Shown piece by piece: positions 26,902 through 37,240 of a stretch of DNA of 50,483 nucleotides (the first letter of the stretch is position 1; each line of letters starts with the position of its first letter). The translations under genes were made by a program, and so were the position numbers. Source of the DNA: Blastococcus saxobsidens (GTDB lineage Bacteria > Actinomycetota > Actinomycetes > Mycobacteriales > Geodermatophilaceae); assembly GCF_002938435.1 (NCBI RefSeq), contig NZ_POQT01000033.1:1-50483 (forward strand), read 5' to 3'. Below the pieces are notes generated by a model. The model was not told where the DNA came from. It was given only the letters and a program-made list of their open reading frames with translations, and made no database searches.

Positions 26902-27089
26902 GCGGGGCCTCTCGGGGGCAGGGGAGGGGTGCCGTGCTCGTGCGGTGCTGATCCCTGCAGCGACCGTGCCGCCGACGTCATTCCCGACACGCGTGCACCG
27001 GCCATGCCCGCCGGCGACGACGGGCAGCCGTCCGCGCCGGTCGCCGCCGTCCCGCGCCGCGTCCCCGCCGACCGTGTAGGCAGGTGTCC

Positions 27090-28025
27090 ATGCGCGCTGT
27101 CGGAGTGACCGAGTTCGGTGGGCCCGAGGTTCTGCACATCGTCGACGTGGAGCCCGAGCCCCTCGGCCCCGGACAGGTGCGGCTGCGGGTCCAGGCCGCC
27201 GCGGTCAGCCCGACCGACACCCACGCGCGCTCCGGTGCCTACGCCGGACGCGACCCGGTCACGACGCCCCCGTGGGTCCCCGGCATGGACGTCGCCGGCG
27301 TCGTCACGGAGCTGGGGGAGAGCGTCGGCCACCTCGCCGTGGGCGACCTCGCGATGGGCGTCGTCGTCCCGTTCGGCCCGCACGGCGCCTACCGCGAGGA
27401 CAAGGTGCTGCCCGGGAACTCCGTCGTGCGCGCGCCGGCGGGCGTCTCCGCCGTGGAGGCGTCGACGCTGCCGATGAACGGGCTCACCGCCCGGTTCTCC
27501 CTCGACCTCATGGGCCTGCGGCCCGGCCAGGTGCTCGCGGTGACCGGCGCCGCCGGCGCGTACGGCGGCTACGTGGTCCAGCTGGCCAAGGCCGGCGGGC
27601 TCACCGTGGTCGCCGATGCCTCCGAGGCCGACGAGGAGCTGGTGCGCGGGCTCGGGGCCGACGTGGTCGTCCGGCGTGGGGACGACGTCGCCGAGCGGAT
27701 CCGCGAGCACGTCCCCGAGGGGGTGGACGGGCTGGCCGACGGGTCGGTGCAGGACGAGCTGGTGCTCCCGGCCGTGCGGGACGGGGGAGCGGTGGCCACC
27801 GTCCGCGGCTACCGCGGCAACGGTGAGCGCGACCTGCGCGTGTTCCCCACGATGGTGCGCAAGGTCGCCGAGGACCGTGCCGCGCTCGACGCCCTCCGGC
27901 AGCTGGTGGAGGACGGCGCGGTGACGCTGCGGGTGGCGCGGACGTTCCCCGCCGAGGAAGCCGCCGAGGCGCACCGCGCGCTCGAGGCGGGCGGCGTGCG
28001 AGGGCGGCTGGTCCTCACCTTCTGA
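27090..28025 (+). CDS. Zinc-independent MDR-family NADP-dependent oxidoreductase (quinone-oxidoreductase-like)
   Basis: 311 aa. GroES-like N-terminal half ([19 protein letters not shown]) and a Rossmann half with [15 protein letters not shown]. Zinc ligands of alcohol dehydrogenases are absent. Probably reduces quinones or enones with NADPH. ATG at 27090 is preferred; a GTG two codons earlier (27084) is in frame. Confidence 0.85.
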   Translation: MRAVGVTEFGGPEVLHIVDVEPEPLGPGQVRLRVQAAAVSPTDTHARSGAYAGRDPVTTPPWVPGMDVAGVVTELGESVGHLAVGDLAMGVVVPFGPHGAYREDKVLPGNSVVRAPAGVSAVEASTLPMNGLTARFSLDLMGLRPGQVLAVTGAAGAYGGYVVQLAKAGGLTVVADASEADEELVRGLGADVVVRRGDDVAERIREHVPEGVDGLADGSVQDELVLPAVRDGGAVATVRGYRGNGERDLRVFPTMVRKVAEDRAALDALRQLVEDGAVTLRVARTFPAEEAAEAHRALEAGGVRGRLVLTF

Positions 28026-28056
28026 CCCGCCCGTGCGGGTGTCCCGCGACCGGGTG

Positions 28057-28065
28057 TTTTCCACA
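28057..28065 (+). promoter_or_regulatory. DnaA-box-like TTTTCCACA upstream of essC
   Basis: TTTTCCACA followed by G, 44 bases before the essC-like start; one mismatch from the TTATCCACA/TTGTCCACA consensus. Equivalent motifs occur before the WXG100 gene and tadA. A TACGGT that could be a -10 lies at 28096-28101. Confidence 0.4.
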
Positions 28066-28108
28066 GGCCCGGAGCCGGGGATCGACGATCCCGCCTACGG
28101 TCCCGAGC

Positions 28109-31100
28109 GTGCGGGTCCAGGTGAGCGTCGGCCAGGTCGACGGCACGCTGCTCGACGTCGCCGTCGACGTGGACGACGACCTGCCGGTCGGCCGGGTCGG
28201 TGCGGAGCTGGCCCGGGTCGCCGGTGTGCCCGCAGGGGGCGTCTGGCTCGGCGGGGCCCGGCTCGACGACGACCGGCCGGTGGGGGAGAGCCCGCTCGTC
28301 GACGGCGTCGTCGTGCAGCTGTCCGAGGGCGCCGCGCTCGCCGCTCCGGCCGGTCCGCCTCCCCGTGGCTGGCAGCTCCGGGTACTCAGCGGCCCCAGCA
28401 GCGGCCGGATCGCCGAGCTGCCGATGGGTGACCACGAGCTGGGCCGCAGCAGCGCGTTCGGCTTCGCCGACCGGTCGATGTCCCGGCGGCACGCCCTCCT
28501 GCGGGTCGGCGCCGACGGCGCGACGCTGCGCGATCTCGGCTCGGCCAACGGCACCTTCCTCGAGGGCGAGCCGGTGTCCGAGCACGACGACGGCGTCGAG
28601 GTGGCGCCCGGCCGGATCGTGCGGCTGGGCGACACCCAGCTGGTCATCGGACCGGCCGTGGTCGCCGACGCCGCCATCGAGCCGTCGGGCCCGGGCTCCC
28701 GGGCGTTCGTGCGGGCGCCCCGGCTGCTGCCGTCCACCCGTGAGGCCAGGATCCAGCTCCCGCAGGAACCCCGGGCGAGGGAACCCCGCCGGTTCCCGCT
28801 GGTCATGATCCTGGCGCCGCTGGTCATCGGCATCGTGCTGGCGATCGTCCTGCGCTCGCCGCTCTACCTCGTGTTCGCCGTCGCCAGCCCGGTCATGATG
28901 ATCAGCAACACGATCGCCGACCGGAAGCAGAGCGCCCGGGAGGAGCGCCGCGCCCGCGAGGAGTACGAGCAGGAACTCGCCCGGGCGCTGGAGCGGATCG
29001 ATTCGGCAGTCGCCGAGGAGACGGTGCGCCGCCGCGAGGGCCACCCCGACCCCGCCACCGCGGTCCTCACCGCGGTGCTGCCCGGCCGGCGGCTGTGGGA
29101 GCGTCGCCGCACCGACCCCGACGCCCTCGACCTGCGCCTGGGTGCCGCGGACCTGCCCGCCCGCGTCGTGGTCACCGACCGGTCCGGCAGCGACGAGCCG
29201 CCGGAGCAGCGCACCGTGCGTGCGGTGCCGGTCGTGGTCCCGCTGCGCGACGCGGGCGTCGTCGGCCTGGCCGGGCCGGCCGAACAGCTGGCCGGCCTGC
29301 TGCGCTGGGTCGTCCTGCAGCTGGCGGTGAACCACCCGCCGAGGGACCTCGCCCTCACCGTCCTGGCCCCGCGCGGGCGCGCGGACTGGAACTGGGTGCG
29401 CTGGTTGCCGCACACCCGTCCGGCCGACGGCGAGGGTCCGGTGGCCTTCGCGGGCAACGACCCCGAGACGGTGACCGCCCGCGTGGCCGAGCTGACCGCG
29501 TTGATCAAGGCCCGCCGGGACGCCACGGCGTCGGGCGGCGGCCGGCTCCAGCCGGAGTCCTTCCCGGCGCACGTGCTGGTGGTCCACGGCTTCCGGCCGC
29601 TGCGCGCCACCCCCGGCCTGGCCCAGGTGCTGGAGGACGGCCCGGCGGTCGGGGTCTACGCGGTGTGCGCGGACGAGGAGGAGCGGTTCCTGCCGGAGGC
29701 GGCCACCGCGACGGCGGTGTTCGACGCGGCCGAGGAGAACGAGCTGCTCGTCCGCCGCAGCGGGCACGACCCGGTCCCGGCCGTGCTGGCCGAGCCGGTG
29801 GCCGCCGAGCTGGCCGAGACGGCGGCCCGGGCGCTGGCGCCGCTGCGGGACGTCAGCCTGGCCGACGACGACGCCGTCCTGCCCGACAGCGTGCGGTTGC
29901 TCGACGTCCTGGGCCTGGAGCCGCCCACCGTCGACGGCATCCGTGCGCGCTGGCAGCTGGAGGGGCGCACCACCCGGCTCGTGGTCGGGTCGGGGCTGCA
30001 CGGTCCGTTCAGCCTCGACCTGCGCACGGACGGCCCGCACGGGCTGATCGCCGGTACCACCGGCGCCGGGAAGTCCGAGCTGCTGCAGACGATGATCGCG
30101 TCGCTGGCCGTGGCGAACCGGCCGGACGCGCTGAACTTCGTGCTGGTCGACTACAAGGGCGGCAGCGCGTTCAAGGACTGCGTGCACCTGCCGCACACCG
30201 TCGGCATGGTCACCGACCTCGACGCCCACCTCGTCGAGCGGGCGCTGACCTCGCTGGGCGCCGAGCTGAGGTACCGCGAGCACCGGCTGGCGCGCGCGGG
30301 CGTCAAGGACATCGACGACTACATCGACCTGCAGGCCCGCGAGCCCGGGCGCCCGTCGCTGCCGCGGCTGCTCATCGTCATCGACGAGTTCGCCTCGATG
30401 GCGCGCGAGCTGCCCGACTTCGTTCCCGGCCTGGTCGACATCGCCCAGCGCGGCCGCTCGCTGGGCATCCACCTGGTCCTGGCCACCCAGCGGCCCAGCG
30501 GCGTGGTCTCCCCGGAGATCCGCGCCAACACCAACCTGCGCATCTCGCTGCGGGTCACCGACGGCGCGGACAGCAGCGACGTGCTCGACGCCCCGGAGGC
30601 CGCGCGCATCCCGAAGTCCGCGCCCGGCCGTGGTTTCGCCCGGCTCGGGCACGGCGCGCTGGTGCCGTTCCAGGCCGGCCGGATCGGGGGCCGCCGGCCG
30701 GGGCAGGGCGCGGTCGCCGCGGCGGTGCCGTTCGTGGTCCCGCTGGGCTGGCACCAGGTGGGCTACCCGGCTCCGCAGAAGCCGGCGACGGCGACCCGCC
30801 GGTCCGACGTCGAGATCACCGACCTGTCGGTGCTGGTCGAGGCGGTGCGGGGGGCATCGGTGGCCGAGGAGCTGCCGGCGCAGCGCAGCCCCTGGCTGGA
30901 GGCGCTGCCCGCCCGCGTGCTGGTGGGCGACCTCGAGGCGGCGGCCCGGCTGCCCTACGGGCTGCAGGACCTGCCCGCTCTGCAGGAGCGGCGGGTGGCG
31001 GCCTTCGACCCGGCGACCGACGGGCACCTGCTGGTCATCGGCTCGCCGAAGAGCGGCCGGTCGCAGCTCCTGCGCACGCTGGCCGGCTCGGTGGGTTCCC

Positions 31101-32455
31101 GCTGCTCGACCAGCGACGTCCACCTGTACGCGCTGGACTGCGGCAACGGTGCGCTGCTGCCGCTGGCCGACCTCCCGCAGTGCGGGGCGGTGGTTGCCCG
31201 CACGCAGACGGAGCGCGCGGTGCGGCTGCTCGACCGGCTCGCGCGGGAGATGGGGCGCCGGCAGCAGGTGCTGGCCGAGGGCGGCTTCGGCGACATCGCC
31301 GAGCAGCGCCGGTCGGCACCGACGGAGCAGCGGCTGCCGTACGTGCTGCTGCTCCTCGACCGCTGGGAGGGCTTCACCCCGACGCTCGGCGACGTCGACG
31401 GGGGCCGGCTCACCGACATCCTCATGAGCATCGTGCGGGAGGGCGCCTCGGTCGGGATCTCGGTGGTGATGACCGGGGACCGCTCGCTCGGCACCGCCCG
31501 GCTGTCGTCGCTCACCGACAACAAGCTGGTCCTGCGGCTGGCCGACCGGGGTGACTACCCGCTCGTCGGCGTCCCCGCGAAGCAGGTGCCCGGGGTGCTG
31601 CCGCCCGGCCGCGGGGTCACCGTCGACGGCGTGGTGGAGACGCAGGTGGCGCTGCTGGCGCAAGACGAGTCGGGGCAGGGGCAGGCGGCCGCGATCGCCG
31701 AGATCGCCAAGGCCGCGCACGTGCGCGACGCGCTGGTGCCGCGCTCGGCCCGGCCGTTCCGGGTCGACGTGCTGCCCTCGCGCCTTCCCTTCGAGGCGGC
31801 CTGGGAGATGCGCCCGGCGGACGCAGGGCCGGGCTTCGCGCTGGTCGGCGTCGGCGGCGACGAGCTGGAGGCCGCCGGTCCCGACCTGGTGGAGCGGGGG
31901 TCGGCCTTCGTGGTCGCCGGTCCGGCCCGCTCCGGCAAGAGCACGGTGCTCGCGGTCATGGCCCAGTCGCTGCTGCGCCAGGGCACCTCGGTCGTCGTCT
32001 GCGCGCCGAAGGCGTCGCCGCTGCGGGCGCTCGCCGGGCGCGAGGGGGTGCTGGCCGTCATCGAGGAGTCCGCCACCCCGGCCGACCGGTGGAGGGAACT
32101 CCTCGCCGCCGAGCCCGGCCGGCCGCTGGTGCTGCTGCTCGACGACGGCGACGTGCTGCGCGACTGCCCGGCGGCGGAGGTGTTCCGCGAGGTCGTGAAG
32201 GGCTACGCGGGACCGGGACGGAGCCTCGTGCTGGCCGGCAACGCCGACAGCATCTGCACCGGCCTGTCCGGGTGGCAGGTGGACGCGAAGAGGGCGCGGC
32301 AGGGCGTGCTGCTCTCCCCGCAGGGCAGCACCGACGGCGACCTGATCGGCGTCCGCCTGCCGCGCAGCGCCGTCGGCGGGCCGGTGCAGCCCGGGCGCGG
32401 GTGGCTGCACCTGGGTGACGGTGCCCTGCTCACCGTCACCGTCCCGACGCCCTGA
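28109..32455 (+). CDS. EssC/EccC-like FtsK/SpoIIIE ATPase of a type VII-like secretion system, with FHA domain
   Basis: 1448 aa. A ubiquitin/YukD-like N-terminus (1-75) and an FHA domain (about 90-175, with ELGRSSAFGFADRSMSRRHA and GSANGTF) come first. Two membrane helices follow (about 230-275), then tandem ATPase modules. Walker A motifs: GTTGAGKSE at residue 649 (intact), GSPKSGRSQ at 978 (Lys replaced by Arg, probably inactive), and GPARSGKST at 1271 (intact). This is the motor and substrate receptor for WXG100 proteins. GTG start. No EccB, EccD or mycosin genes adjoin; the only apparent partner is the convergent WXG100 gene. Confidence 0.88.
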   Translation: MRVQVSVGQVDGTLLDVAVDVDDDLPVGRVGAELARVAGVPAGGVWLGGARLDDDRPVGESPLVDGVVVQLSEGAALAAPAGPPPRGWQLRVLSGPSSGRIAELPMGDHELGRSSAFGFADRSMSRRHALLRVGADGATLRDLGSANGTFLEGEPVSEHDDGVEVAPGRIVRLGDTQLVIGPAVVADAAIEPSGPGSRAFVRAPRLLPSTREARIQLPQEPRAREPRRFPLVMILAPLVIGIVLAIVLRSPLYLVFAVASPVMMISNTIADRKQSAREERRAREEYEQELARALERIDSAVAEETVRRREGHPDPATAVLTAVLPGRRLWERRRTDPDALDLRLGAADLPARVVVTDRSGSDEPPEQRTVRAVPVVVPLRDAGVVGLAGPAEQLAGLLRWVVLQLAVNHPPRDLALTVLAPRGRADWNWVRWLPHTRPADGEGPVAFAGNDPETVTARVAELTALIKARRDATASGGGRLQPESFPAHVLVVHGFRPLRATPGLAQVLEDGPAVGVYAVCADEEERFLPEAATATAVFDAAEENELLVRRSGHDPVPAVLAEPVAAELAETAARALAPLRDVSLADDDAVLPDSVRLLDVLGLEPPTVDGIRARWQLEGRTTRLVVGSGLHGPFSLDLRTDGPHGLIAGTTGAGKSELLQTMIASLAVANRPDALNFVLVDYKGGSAFKDCVHLPHTVGMVTDLDAHLVERALTSLGAELRYREHRLARAGVKDIDDYIDLQAREPGRPSLPRLLIVIDEFASMARELPDFVPGLVDIAQRGRSLGIHLVLATQRPSGVVSPEIRANTNLRISLRVTDGADSSDVLDAPEAARIPKSAPGRGFARLGHGALVPFQAGRIGGRRPGQGAVAAAVPFVVPLGWHQVGYPAPQKPATATRRSDVEITDLSVLVEAVRGASVAEELPAQRSPWLEALPARVLVGDLEAAARLPYGLQDLPALQERRVAAFDPATDGHLLVIGSPKSGRSQLLRTLAGSVGSRCSTSDVHLYALDCGNGALLPLADLPQCGAVVARTQTERAVRLLDRLAREMGRRQQVLAEGGFGDIAEQRRSAPTEQRLPYVLLLLDRWEGFTPTLGDVDGGRLTDILMSIVREGASVGISVVMTGDRSLGTARLSSLTDNKLVLRLADRGDYPLVGVPAKQVPGVLPPGRGVTVDGVVETQVALLAQDESGQGQAAAIAEIAKAAHVRDALVPRSARPFRVDVLPSRLPFEAAWEMRPADAGPGFALVGVGGDELEAAGPDLVERGSAFVVAGPARSGKSTVLAVMAQSLLRQGTSVVVCAPKASPLRALAGREGVLAVIEESATPADRWRELLAAEPGRPLVLLLDDGDVLRDCPAAEVFREVVKGYAGPGRSLVLAGNADSICTGLSGWQVDAKRARQGVLLSPQGSTDGDLIGVRLPRSAVGGPVQPGRGWLHLGDGALLTVTVPTP

Positions 32456-32511
32456 TCGGCCGCCCGCCCCCCAGGGGGTCCGTGGCGTGACCAAGGCCCG
32501 GCACGGACGAC

Positions 32512-32544
32512 GAAGGCCGCCTCGCGGGGAGCGAGGCGGCCTTC
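32512..32544. terminator. Hairpin terminator between convergent essC-like and WXG100 genes
   Basis: A perfect 14-bp stem (32512-32525 with 32531-32544) with a 5-base loop, 16 bases past the WXG100 stop and 57 past the ATPase stop; likely bidirectional. Confidence 0.85.
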
Positions 32545-32559
32545 ACCGGGTGCGGGAGG

Positions 32560-32856
32560 TCAGCGGCCGAGCGCGCCGGCCAGCTGGGTGTCGGCGTCGC
32601 GGAAGGTGGCGGCGGCCTGGTTCAGGTACTGGGCCATGCCGTCGAGGCCGGCGATCATGTTGCGGGCGCCGGTGGTGAACTCGTCGTAGGACGCCTGGAA
32701 GCTGCGGCTGGAGGCGTCGGTGACGTAGCCGTCGGCCACGAGCTGGTCGACCAGGCCCTTGAGCTGACCGAGCATGCCGTCGATCTCGGTGCGCCCGTTG
32801 ACCAGTCGGCCGGCCGCGTCCTCCATCTGCTGGTAGGTGACGTTGACGTTCGCCAT
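32560..32856 (-). CDS. WXG100-family (ESAT-6-like) secreted protein lacking the WxG
   Basis: 98 aa, no signal peptide, predicted helix-turn-helix hairpin of the ESAT-6 family, the standard length. At the turn, where WxG is expected, the sequence is YVTDASSRSF: Trp is Tyr and Gly is Thr, while the following Ala/Ser...Phe spacing is kept. The C-terminal LDGMAQYLNQAA pattern also matches. Likely substrate of the neighbouring EssC-like ATPase. ATG start; weak ribosome site. Convergence rather than cotranscription with the ATPase is a feature to note. Confidence 0.85.
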   Translation of the reverse strand: MANVNVTYQQMEDAAGRLVNGRTEIDGMLGQLKGLVDQLVADGYVTDASSRSFQASYDEFTTGARNMIAGLDGMAQYLNQAAATFRDADTQLAGALGR

Positions 32857-32955
32857 GAGGAGTCCAATCTGGAGTCTGGGTGCTCCGGGTACCGGCGGAG
32901 CGATGTGTCCGGGAACGTAACAACGGTTTCCCGCCGTCCAGCCGCTTCGCGGGGG

Positions 32956-32964
32956 TTATCCACA
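32956..32964. promoter_or_regulatory. Perfect DnaA-box sequence upstream of WXG100 gene
   Basis: TTATCCACA, followed by G, lies 100 bases upstream of the WXG100 start, in the region divergent between that gene and the EthD gene. It matches the classic DnaA-box consensus, but as a single copy it is more likely a regulatory site than an origin. Confidence 0.45.
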
Positions 32965-33087
32965 GCCTGGATCCAGGCGATTCCGCGCCGCCGCGAGGTC
33001 CGCGGTCCGGCCGGAGTCGCGCGGCCGGTCGATGACCGGTTGGCTGGTCGCCGGGTGGGCGCCGGATCCGCCGGAACGGAGCGCTCC

Positions 33088-33399
33088 ATGGTGCACAGGC
33101 TCGTCGTCAGCTACGGCCCGCCGGAGGACCCGGCGGCATTCGACGCGCATTACCGCGACGTGCACGCGCCCCTGGCGCGGCGGATGCCCGGGCTGGTGCG
33201 GTTCACGATCGGGCACCCCAGCGCGATGGACCCCTCCCAGCCGGCGCCCTACCTCGTCGCCGAGCTGGACTTCGACTCAGAGGAGGCCATGGGGGCGGCC
33301 TTCGGCTCGCCGGAGGGGCAGGCCGCGGCGGCCGACGTCCCGGGGTTCGCCACCGGTGGCGCCACCATGACGCACTTCGACGTGCAGACGCTGACCTGA
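33088..33399 (+). CDS. EthD-family small protein
   Basis: 103 aa, ferredoxin-like alpha-beta barrel family: HRLVVSYGPPEDPAAFDAHY, HAPLARRMPGL, and DFDSEEAMGAAF. EthD proteins support oxidative degradation pathways, but their chemistry is poorly defined. GGAG precedes the ATG. Two bases separate it from the TPP enzyme gene, so they are cotranscribed. Confidence 0.82.
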   Translation: MVHRLVVSYGPPEDPAAFDAHYRDVHAPLARRMPGLVRFTIGHPSAMDPSQPAPYLVAELDFDSEEAMGAAFGSPEGQAAAADVPGFATGGATMTHFDVQTLT

Positions 33400-33401
33400 C
33401 C

Positions 33402-34940
33402 ATGAACGGCGCACAGGCACTGATCCGGACCCTCGTCGGCGCGGGCGTCGACGTCTGCTTCGCCAACCCGGGCACCTCGGAGATGCACTTCGTCGCCGCG
33501 CTGGACGACGTCCCGCAGATGCGCGGCGTGCTGACCCTCTTCGAGGGCGTGGCCACCGGCGCGGCCGACGGCTACGCGCGCATGGCCGGGCGCCCGGCGG
33601 CGACGCTGCTGCACCTCGGCCCCGGCCTGGGCAACGGCCTGGCCAACCTGCACAACGCCCGCCGTGGCAAGGCCCCGCTGCTCAACGTCGTCGGCGACCA
33701 CGCGCGCTCGCACAAGCGGCTGGACGCGCCGCTGGAGTCCGACATCGACGCCGTCGCCGGCACCGTGTCCACCTGGGTGCGCCGGTCGCTGTCCCCGGCC
33801 GACGTCGCCGCCGACGCGGCCGAGGCCGTCGCCGCGATCGCCACCGGTGGCATCGCCACGCTGATCCTCCCGGCCGACGTCTGCTGGGAGGACGGGGCCG
33901 AGGTCGCCGACGCGCAGCCGGTGCGGCCGGTGCCGCACGTGGCCCCGTCGGTCGTGGACGACGTCGCCGCCGTCGTGCGCGGCGGCGAGGACGTCGTCCT
34001 CTTCCTGGGCGGGGACCTGATGACCGCCCAGGGGCAGCTGGCCGCGGCCCAGGTCGCCGCCGGGACGGGTGCGCGGCTGGTGGTCGAGACCTTCCCGGCC
34101 CGCACCGCGCGCGGAGCCGGGCTGCCCGACCTGCACCGGCTGCCGTACCCGCCGGAGATGGCGATGGCCGCGCTCGCCGGCACCAGGCACCTGGTCCTGG
34201 CCGGCACCACCGCACCGGTGCACTTCTTCGGCTATCCCGGCGTCCCCGGCCACCCGGTGCCGGAGGACTGCACGGTGCACGTGCTCAGCCGGCCGGGGGA
34301 GGACGGCGTGGCGGCGATGCGGGCGCTGGCCGAGGCGGTGGCGCCGGACGCGAAGCCCGACGTCGCGGAGTTCGAGCGCCCCGAGCTGCCGACCGGGCCG
34401 CTGGACCCGCGCACGATGGCGGCGGTGGTGGGCGCTCTGCTGCCGGAGGACGCGATCGTCGTCGACGAGGCCCTGACCTCCGGCGTCGGGCTGACCGAGC
34501 TGACCTCGACCGGCCCCCGGCACGACTGGCTGTCCCTCACCGGCGGGGCGATCGGCGACGGGCTGCCCATGGCGCTCGGCGCCGCGGTGGCCTGCCCGGA
34601 CCGGCCGGTGATCGGCATCCAGGCCGACGGCAGCGCGATGTACACCATCTCGGCGCTGTGGAGCTACGCCCGCGAGCAGGCCGACATCACCACGATCATC
34701 TGCGACAACGGCTCGTACGCGATCCTCGAGCACGAGCTGCAGAAGGTGGGCGCGGCCTCCGACGGCGAGCGGGCCCGCAAGCTCCTGGACCTGGGCGGCC
34801 CGGGGCTGGACTTCGTGTCGATCGCTCAGGGCATGGGCGTCCCGGCCACCCGCGCGACGACGGCCGAGGAGCTGGCCGACCAGCTGCGCGCGGCGCTGGC
34901 CGAACCCGGCCCGCACCTGATCGACGCCGTCCTGCGCTGA
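33402..34940 (+). CDS. Thiamine-diphosphate-dependent enzyme (IlvX/benzoylformate-decarboxylase-like; often named acetolactate synthase)
   Basis: 512 aa with three TPP-enzyme domains. The N-terminal pyrimidine-binding domain has NPGTSEMHFVAAL (Ser26) and the activating Glu48 in LFEGVATGAADGYAR; the C-terminal PP domain has the metal-binding GIQADGSAMYT...CDN motif. It is shorter than true acetolactate synthase (about 560-600 aa) and lacks a regulatory-subunit gene, so a 2-oxoacid decarboxylase or a carboligase of unknown substrate is more likely than valine/isoleucine synthesis. Operon with the EthD protein. Confidence 0.83.
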   Translation: MNGAQALIRTLVGAGVDVCFANPGTSEMHFVAALDDVPQMRGVLTLFEGVATGAADGYARMAGRPAATLLHLGPGLGNGLANLHNARRGKAPLLNVVGDHARSHKRLDAPLESDIDAVAGTVSTWVRRSLSPADVAADAAEAVAAIATGGIATLILPADVCWEDGAEVADAQPVRPVPHVAPSVVDDVAAVVRGGEDVVLFLGGDLMTAQGQLAAAQVAAGTGARLVVETFPARTARGAGLPDLHRLPYPPEMAMAALAGTRHLVLAGTTAPVHFFGYPGVPGHPVPEDCTVHVLSRPGEDGVAAMRALAEAVAPDAKPDVAEFERPELPTGPLDPRTMAAVVGALLPEDAIVVDEALTSGVGLTELTSTGPRHDWLSLTGGAIGDGLPMALGAAVACPDRPVIGIQADGSAMYTISALWSYAREQADITTIICDNGSYAILEHELQKVGAASDGERARKLLDLGGPGLDFVSIAQGMGVPATRATTAEELADQLRAALAEPGPHLIDAVLR

Positions 34941-34980
34941 ACCGGGGAACCGGGTGCGGGCTCGTCGCCCGCTCCCCGGT
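34941..34980. terminator. Nested hairpin between TPP enzyme and small basic protein genes
   Basis: An outer 8-bp stem (34941-34948 with 34973-34980) encloses an inner 6-bp stem (34956-34961 with 34967-34972). It starts at the base after the TPP-enzyme stop and faces the convergent small gene. Confidence 0.7.
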
Positions 34981-34993
34981 CAGGCCGGGGGCC

Positions 34994-35131
34994 TCAGTGC
35001 TTCTTGCCGTGCGTCAGGTTCTCCATCTGCGACGTGGTGTCCGCCTTGGCCTTGCGGTCGATCCGCTTCTCCTTGATCGACTTCCCGCTGGCCTTCTTGG
35101 TCATGGACTGCTTCGGGGACTTGTCACCCAT
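34994..35131 (-). CDS. 45-aa highly basic conserved-type protein
   Basis: Begins MGDKSPKQSMTKKASGK and continues Lys/Arg-rich to a Gly-Lys-Lys-His end. A GGGAG ribosome site precedes the ATG. Short MGDKSPK-type proteins are common in actinobacteria, with unknown function. Charge suggests nucleic acid binding, but nothing proves it. Confidence 0.72.
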   Translation of the reverse strand: MGDKSPKQSMTKKASGKSIKEKRIDRKAKADTTSQMENLTHGKKH

Positions 35132-35398
35132 GGTGCGCGCTCCCTCATCGGGAGCCTGAACGGCTCCGTGCGGCGGACGGTACGCCTGTCGCCGAGTGCC
35201 CGGTGGCTTCCGCGCGGGCGCGCCGGACCGGCCGGCCTCGCGGCGGTGCAGGTTCTCCGTGACCCGACGGCAGCGCACGGGGTCGTCCGCCTCTGGTCCG
35301 CGGCGGGCGGCGGGGACCAGGATCGGGGCGGGTCCTCCCAGGATCCGGTCCGGGGCGCCGGACGACGCCCGCGACGGACCCGGCACGTGGAGTGGGTC

Positions 35399-35641
35399 AT
35401 GAGCGTCACCAAGCAGCGCCCGACGTCCGCCCTCCGGCACGGCGCCCACGAGCGCCCCGCTCGAGGTGGACCCCCGGCCGCCGAGCGTGCCGAGCGACGA
35501 GCCCGCCGGCCGGCGCTGAACCCTGCGTCCGACGTCCGGACGTGGCTGATCGCCCTGGGGGTGATCGCGGTCGTGCTGCTCGCCTTCATCGGCATGGTGG
35601 CGCTCACCGCTCTGGCCGGCGGGGACACCTTCCTCAGCTGA
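35399..35641 (+). CDS. 80-aa single-span membrane protein, unknown
   Basis: Arg/Pro-rich N-terminal 50 residues, then one clear membrane helix (about 52-74: WLIALGVIAVVLLAFIGMV). GGAG lies 6 bases before the ATG at 35399. The open frame reaching back to 34658 is a shadow of the TPP enzyme. No family recognised. The preceding 267 bases hold no other gene. Confidence 0.6.
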   Translation: MSVTKQRPTSALRHGAHERPARGGPPAAERAERRARRPALNPASDVRTWLIALGVIAVVLLAFIGMVALTALAGGDTFLS

Positions 35642-35679
35642 CCCCGGGCAACCGCCCGGCGCGCTGCTCCGGTGGCCGG

Positions 35680-36828
<1,149 letters not shown>

Positions 36829-36832
36829 GGCG

Positions 36833-37240
36833 TCACTCCGTGATCGTCGACGGCTCGCCGTAGAGCGGGCGCACCTCGAGCCACTCGTGGATCGGCGCAC
36901 CGCCCGCGCCGGGGGCGGCGGACAGCTCGCCGGCCAGTTCGATCGCCCGGTCCTGGCTGTCCACGTCGATGATCATCCAGCCGGCGATCAGGTCCTTGGT
37001 CTCGGCGAACGGGCCGTCGGTGACCGGGGGCCGCCCCTGGCCGTCGGAGCGGACCCACATGCCCTTCTCGGAGAGCGCCTGCTCGCCGACGAACTCGCCG
37101 GTGCCCCGGAGCCGATCGGCGAAGTCCCGCATGTACTGGACGTGCGCGTCCACCTCCTCTGGCGTCCAGCGGGCCATCGGCACGTCGTTGACCGCCGTCG
37201 GTGCGCCTCGGTAGTGCTTGAGCAGCAGGTACTTGGCCAT
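36833..37240 (-). CDS. YciI/DGPF-family protein, partner of the ECF42-like sigma factor
   Basis: 135 aa, ferredoxin-like fold. The signature VTDGPFAETKDLIAGWMIID contains the DGPF motif that names the group. It is cotranscribed with the sigma factor 4 bases downstream; in ECF42 systems such genes are the usual regulon members. Biochemical role unknown. GAGGAG ribosome site before the ATG at 37240. Confidence 0.88.
   Translation of the reverse strand: MAKYLLLKHYRGAPTAVNDVPMARWTPEEVDAHVQYMRDFADRLRGTGEFVGEQALSEKGMWVRSDGQGRPPVTDGPFAETKDLIAGWMIIDVDSQDRAIELAGELSAAPGAGGAPIHEWLEVRPLYGEPSTITE

Noticed and set aside
27809..32494. 1561-codon minus-strand open frame opposite the essC-like gene
   Set aside because: High GC removes stops from the antisense frame; the translation is Arg/Gln/His/Pro-rich without domains, while the plus strand has clear FHA and FtsK motifs.
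32956..32964. Chromosomal origin suggested by a perfect DnaA box
   Set aside because: Single box, no dnaA/dnaN/parAB genes nearby and no box cluster; regulatory site is more likely.
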